Shown here in pieces: positions 24,169 through 24,947 of a DNA stretch of 24,947 bases. Source of the stretch: DATMNI01 sp035570275. Lineage in GTDB: Bacteria > Acidobacteriota > Terriglobia > Bryobacterales > Bryobacteraceae. The stretch spans positions 1 through 24,947 of the forward strand of contig DATMNI010000304.1 in NCBI GenBank assembly GCA_035570275.1. The letters are read 5' to 3'. The notes beneath the pieces are model-generated. The model did no database searches. It had not been told where the DNA came from and was given only the letters and a program-made list of their open reading frames with translations. Every line of letters begins with the position of its first letter. Position 1 is the first letter of the stretch. The translations under genes and the position numbers were made by a program.

Positions 24169-24947
24169 GTGATTCAACCCTCCGTCGAGTGGCTGCTCCG
24201 AACGCAAGCCGCAAATGGCGGCTGGAACTTTACTGGCACGGACGGCCATCAGCGGCTGATCTACACGTTCTATCCGACACTCGTCCTCGCACGATTCCGC
24301 CGGCGCCTTGGCAATCGCGGCGCGAAGGCGCTTGCTCGTGTGTCGGCGTTCCTGAACTCATGCGACGAACTCGACCCATTGTGGTCGCCGCTTCGGGAGC
24401 ACTTGCAGCGCGTCGCCGTAACCCCTGCCAGCGACCGGCGCGTGGCCAGTCTGTCGTCATTCACTGCGTATTGGGAACTCTTCGAGGAGGGGTGGCCGAG
24501 CAACCACGTAGACGAGGACTGGCTGTCTGAGCGCTTCAGTATGGCCCTGATGTGCGGCTCGAATTACTTGCACCTTCGGCCTATAGTTCGGCCGGATGAT
24601 CCGCTCGCACTCCTGCACATTCGATACTTTGCAGATGAGCGGATCGGAAGCGGCTGGAACGACAATCGCGAAGACCAGCCGAAAACCTGGGCTACTGCAC
24701 TCGGCGCGCTCACCCTACACCGGTGGGCCCAGGATCTTGAACGCGCCGGCGCGACCCTCAGGAGGCTGCCTACTCGGGCAGAACTCCTCGCCAGGTTGCG
24801 AAGCGGATCCAACCAGCCCCAAAAGACGTCTCGCGCGGCTCGCTCGTTGCTGCGTCGACTGGCCGACTTGCGACCGGGACACACGCACGCAACAAGCTAC
24901 CAACGCTGGGTGCGCGACGTGTTCACCTTTTTGTTCGGCGAGGCCCT
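24169..24947 (+). pseudogene. Same gene, 3' part: toroid repeats then a nuclease-like start, runs off the window
   Basis: The frame from GTG 24169 is open to the right edge (259 codons, no stop). It begins IQPSVEWLLRTQAANGGWNF, a QxxNGGW motif typical of toroid repeats, then LIYTFYPTLVLARFRRRLG. Residues after ~120 are mainly helical. The last visible part, LLRRLADLRPGHTHATSYQRWVRDVFTFLFGEA, resembles the lead-in helices of restriction-endonuclease-like domains (pattern: G-x-x-x-x-x-x-Y-x-x-x-V-x-x-x-x-x-x-LF). The nuclease catalytic residues would lie beyond the edge. It may still be translated separately from GTG 24169, but with a poor ribosome site. Confidence 0.55.

Noticed and set aside
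24564..24884. 106-codon minus-strand frame near the right edge
   Set aside because: It is a shadow of the plus-strand open frame that continues from the interrupted gene.

Overview
The window looks like chromosomal DNA from a high-GC Acidobacteriota, most plausibly a Bryobacterales/Solibacter-type soil bacterium. That placement is an inference from gene content and style: secreted S9 peptidase plus GH31 glycosidase, ECF sigma/anti-sigma/secretin-like triplet, MCDYSL-family protein, retropepsin-like protein, many short repeats. No rRNA or other phylogenetic marker is present to prove it.

Layout. 1-3744: a 5'-truncated DPP-IV-type (S9) peptidase followed two bases later by a Tat-signal GH31 glycosidase. 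3745-4471: paired short palindromes and a decayed MNT/HEPN (MntA/HepT) toxin-antitoxin pair, antitoxin-type gene intact, HEPN half deleted. 4586-6064: a group II PLP decarboxylase on the minus strand. 6167-7984: an operon of ECF sigma factor, zinc-binding anti-sigma factor and exported secretin-N-like protein. 8057-10256: a MacA-like adaptor and MacB/LolD-like ATPase on the minus strand, with no permease. 10578-12192: a retropepsin-like protein, a small membrane protein, and accA. 12193-13274: the MCDYSL-family gene between two arrays of heptamer repeats. 13275-15906: cysH, cysC and a VOC-SpoIIE fusion phosphatase. 15907-17011: a small helical ORF and a decayed GxxExxY gene. 17012-18803: parB, parA and two perfect parS sites. 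18804-19756: about 950 bases with no recognisable gene. 19757-22220: rsmG and mnmG, the classical neighbours of parAB near a chromosomal origin. 22239-23550: divergent purD and a tRNA-Arg(CCU). 23551-24947: what looks like the edge of an accessory island.

The most interesting material is at the right edge. Directly after the tRNA lies a gene whose predicted protein resembles an alpha/alpha-toroid (terpenoid-cyclase/prenyltransferase-like) repeat domain, followed by what looks like the beginning of a restriction-endonuclease-like domain running off the window. The gene is split by a 168-base MITE-like element with a 4-base target duplication. Removing the element and one duplication restores the reading frame exactly.

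A second theme runs through the core genome: housekeeping genes carry short in-frame tandem repeats. accA has a 15-bp unit at its N-terminus in place of the usual helical region, cysC has a 15-bp unit and mnmG a 12-bp unit. Two other genes (the S9 peptidase and the decarboxylase) end in short palindromes that have become part of their C-termini. Intergenic heptamer arrays and dispersed hairpins complete a picture of a genome with very active short-repeat spread.
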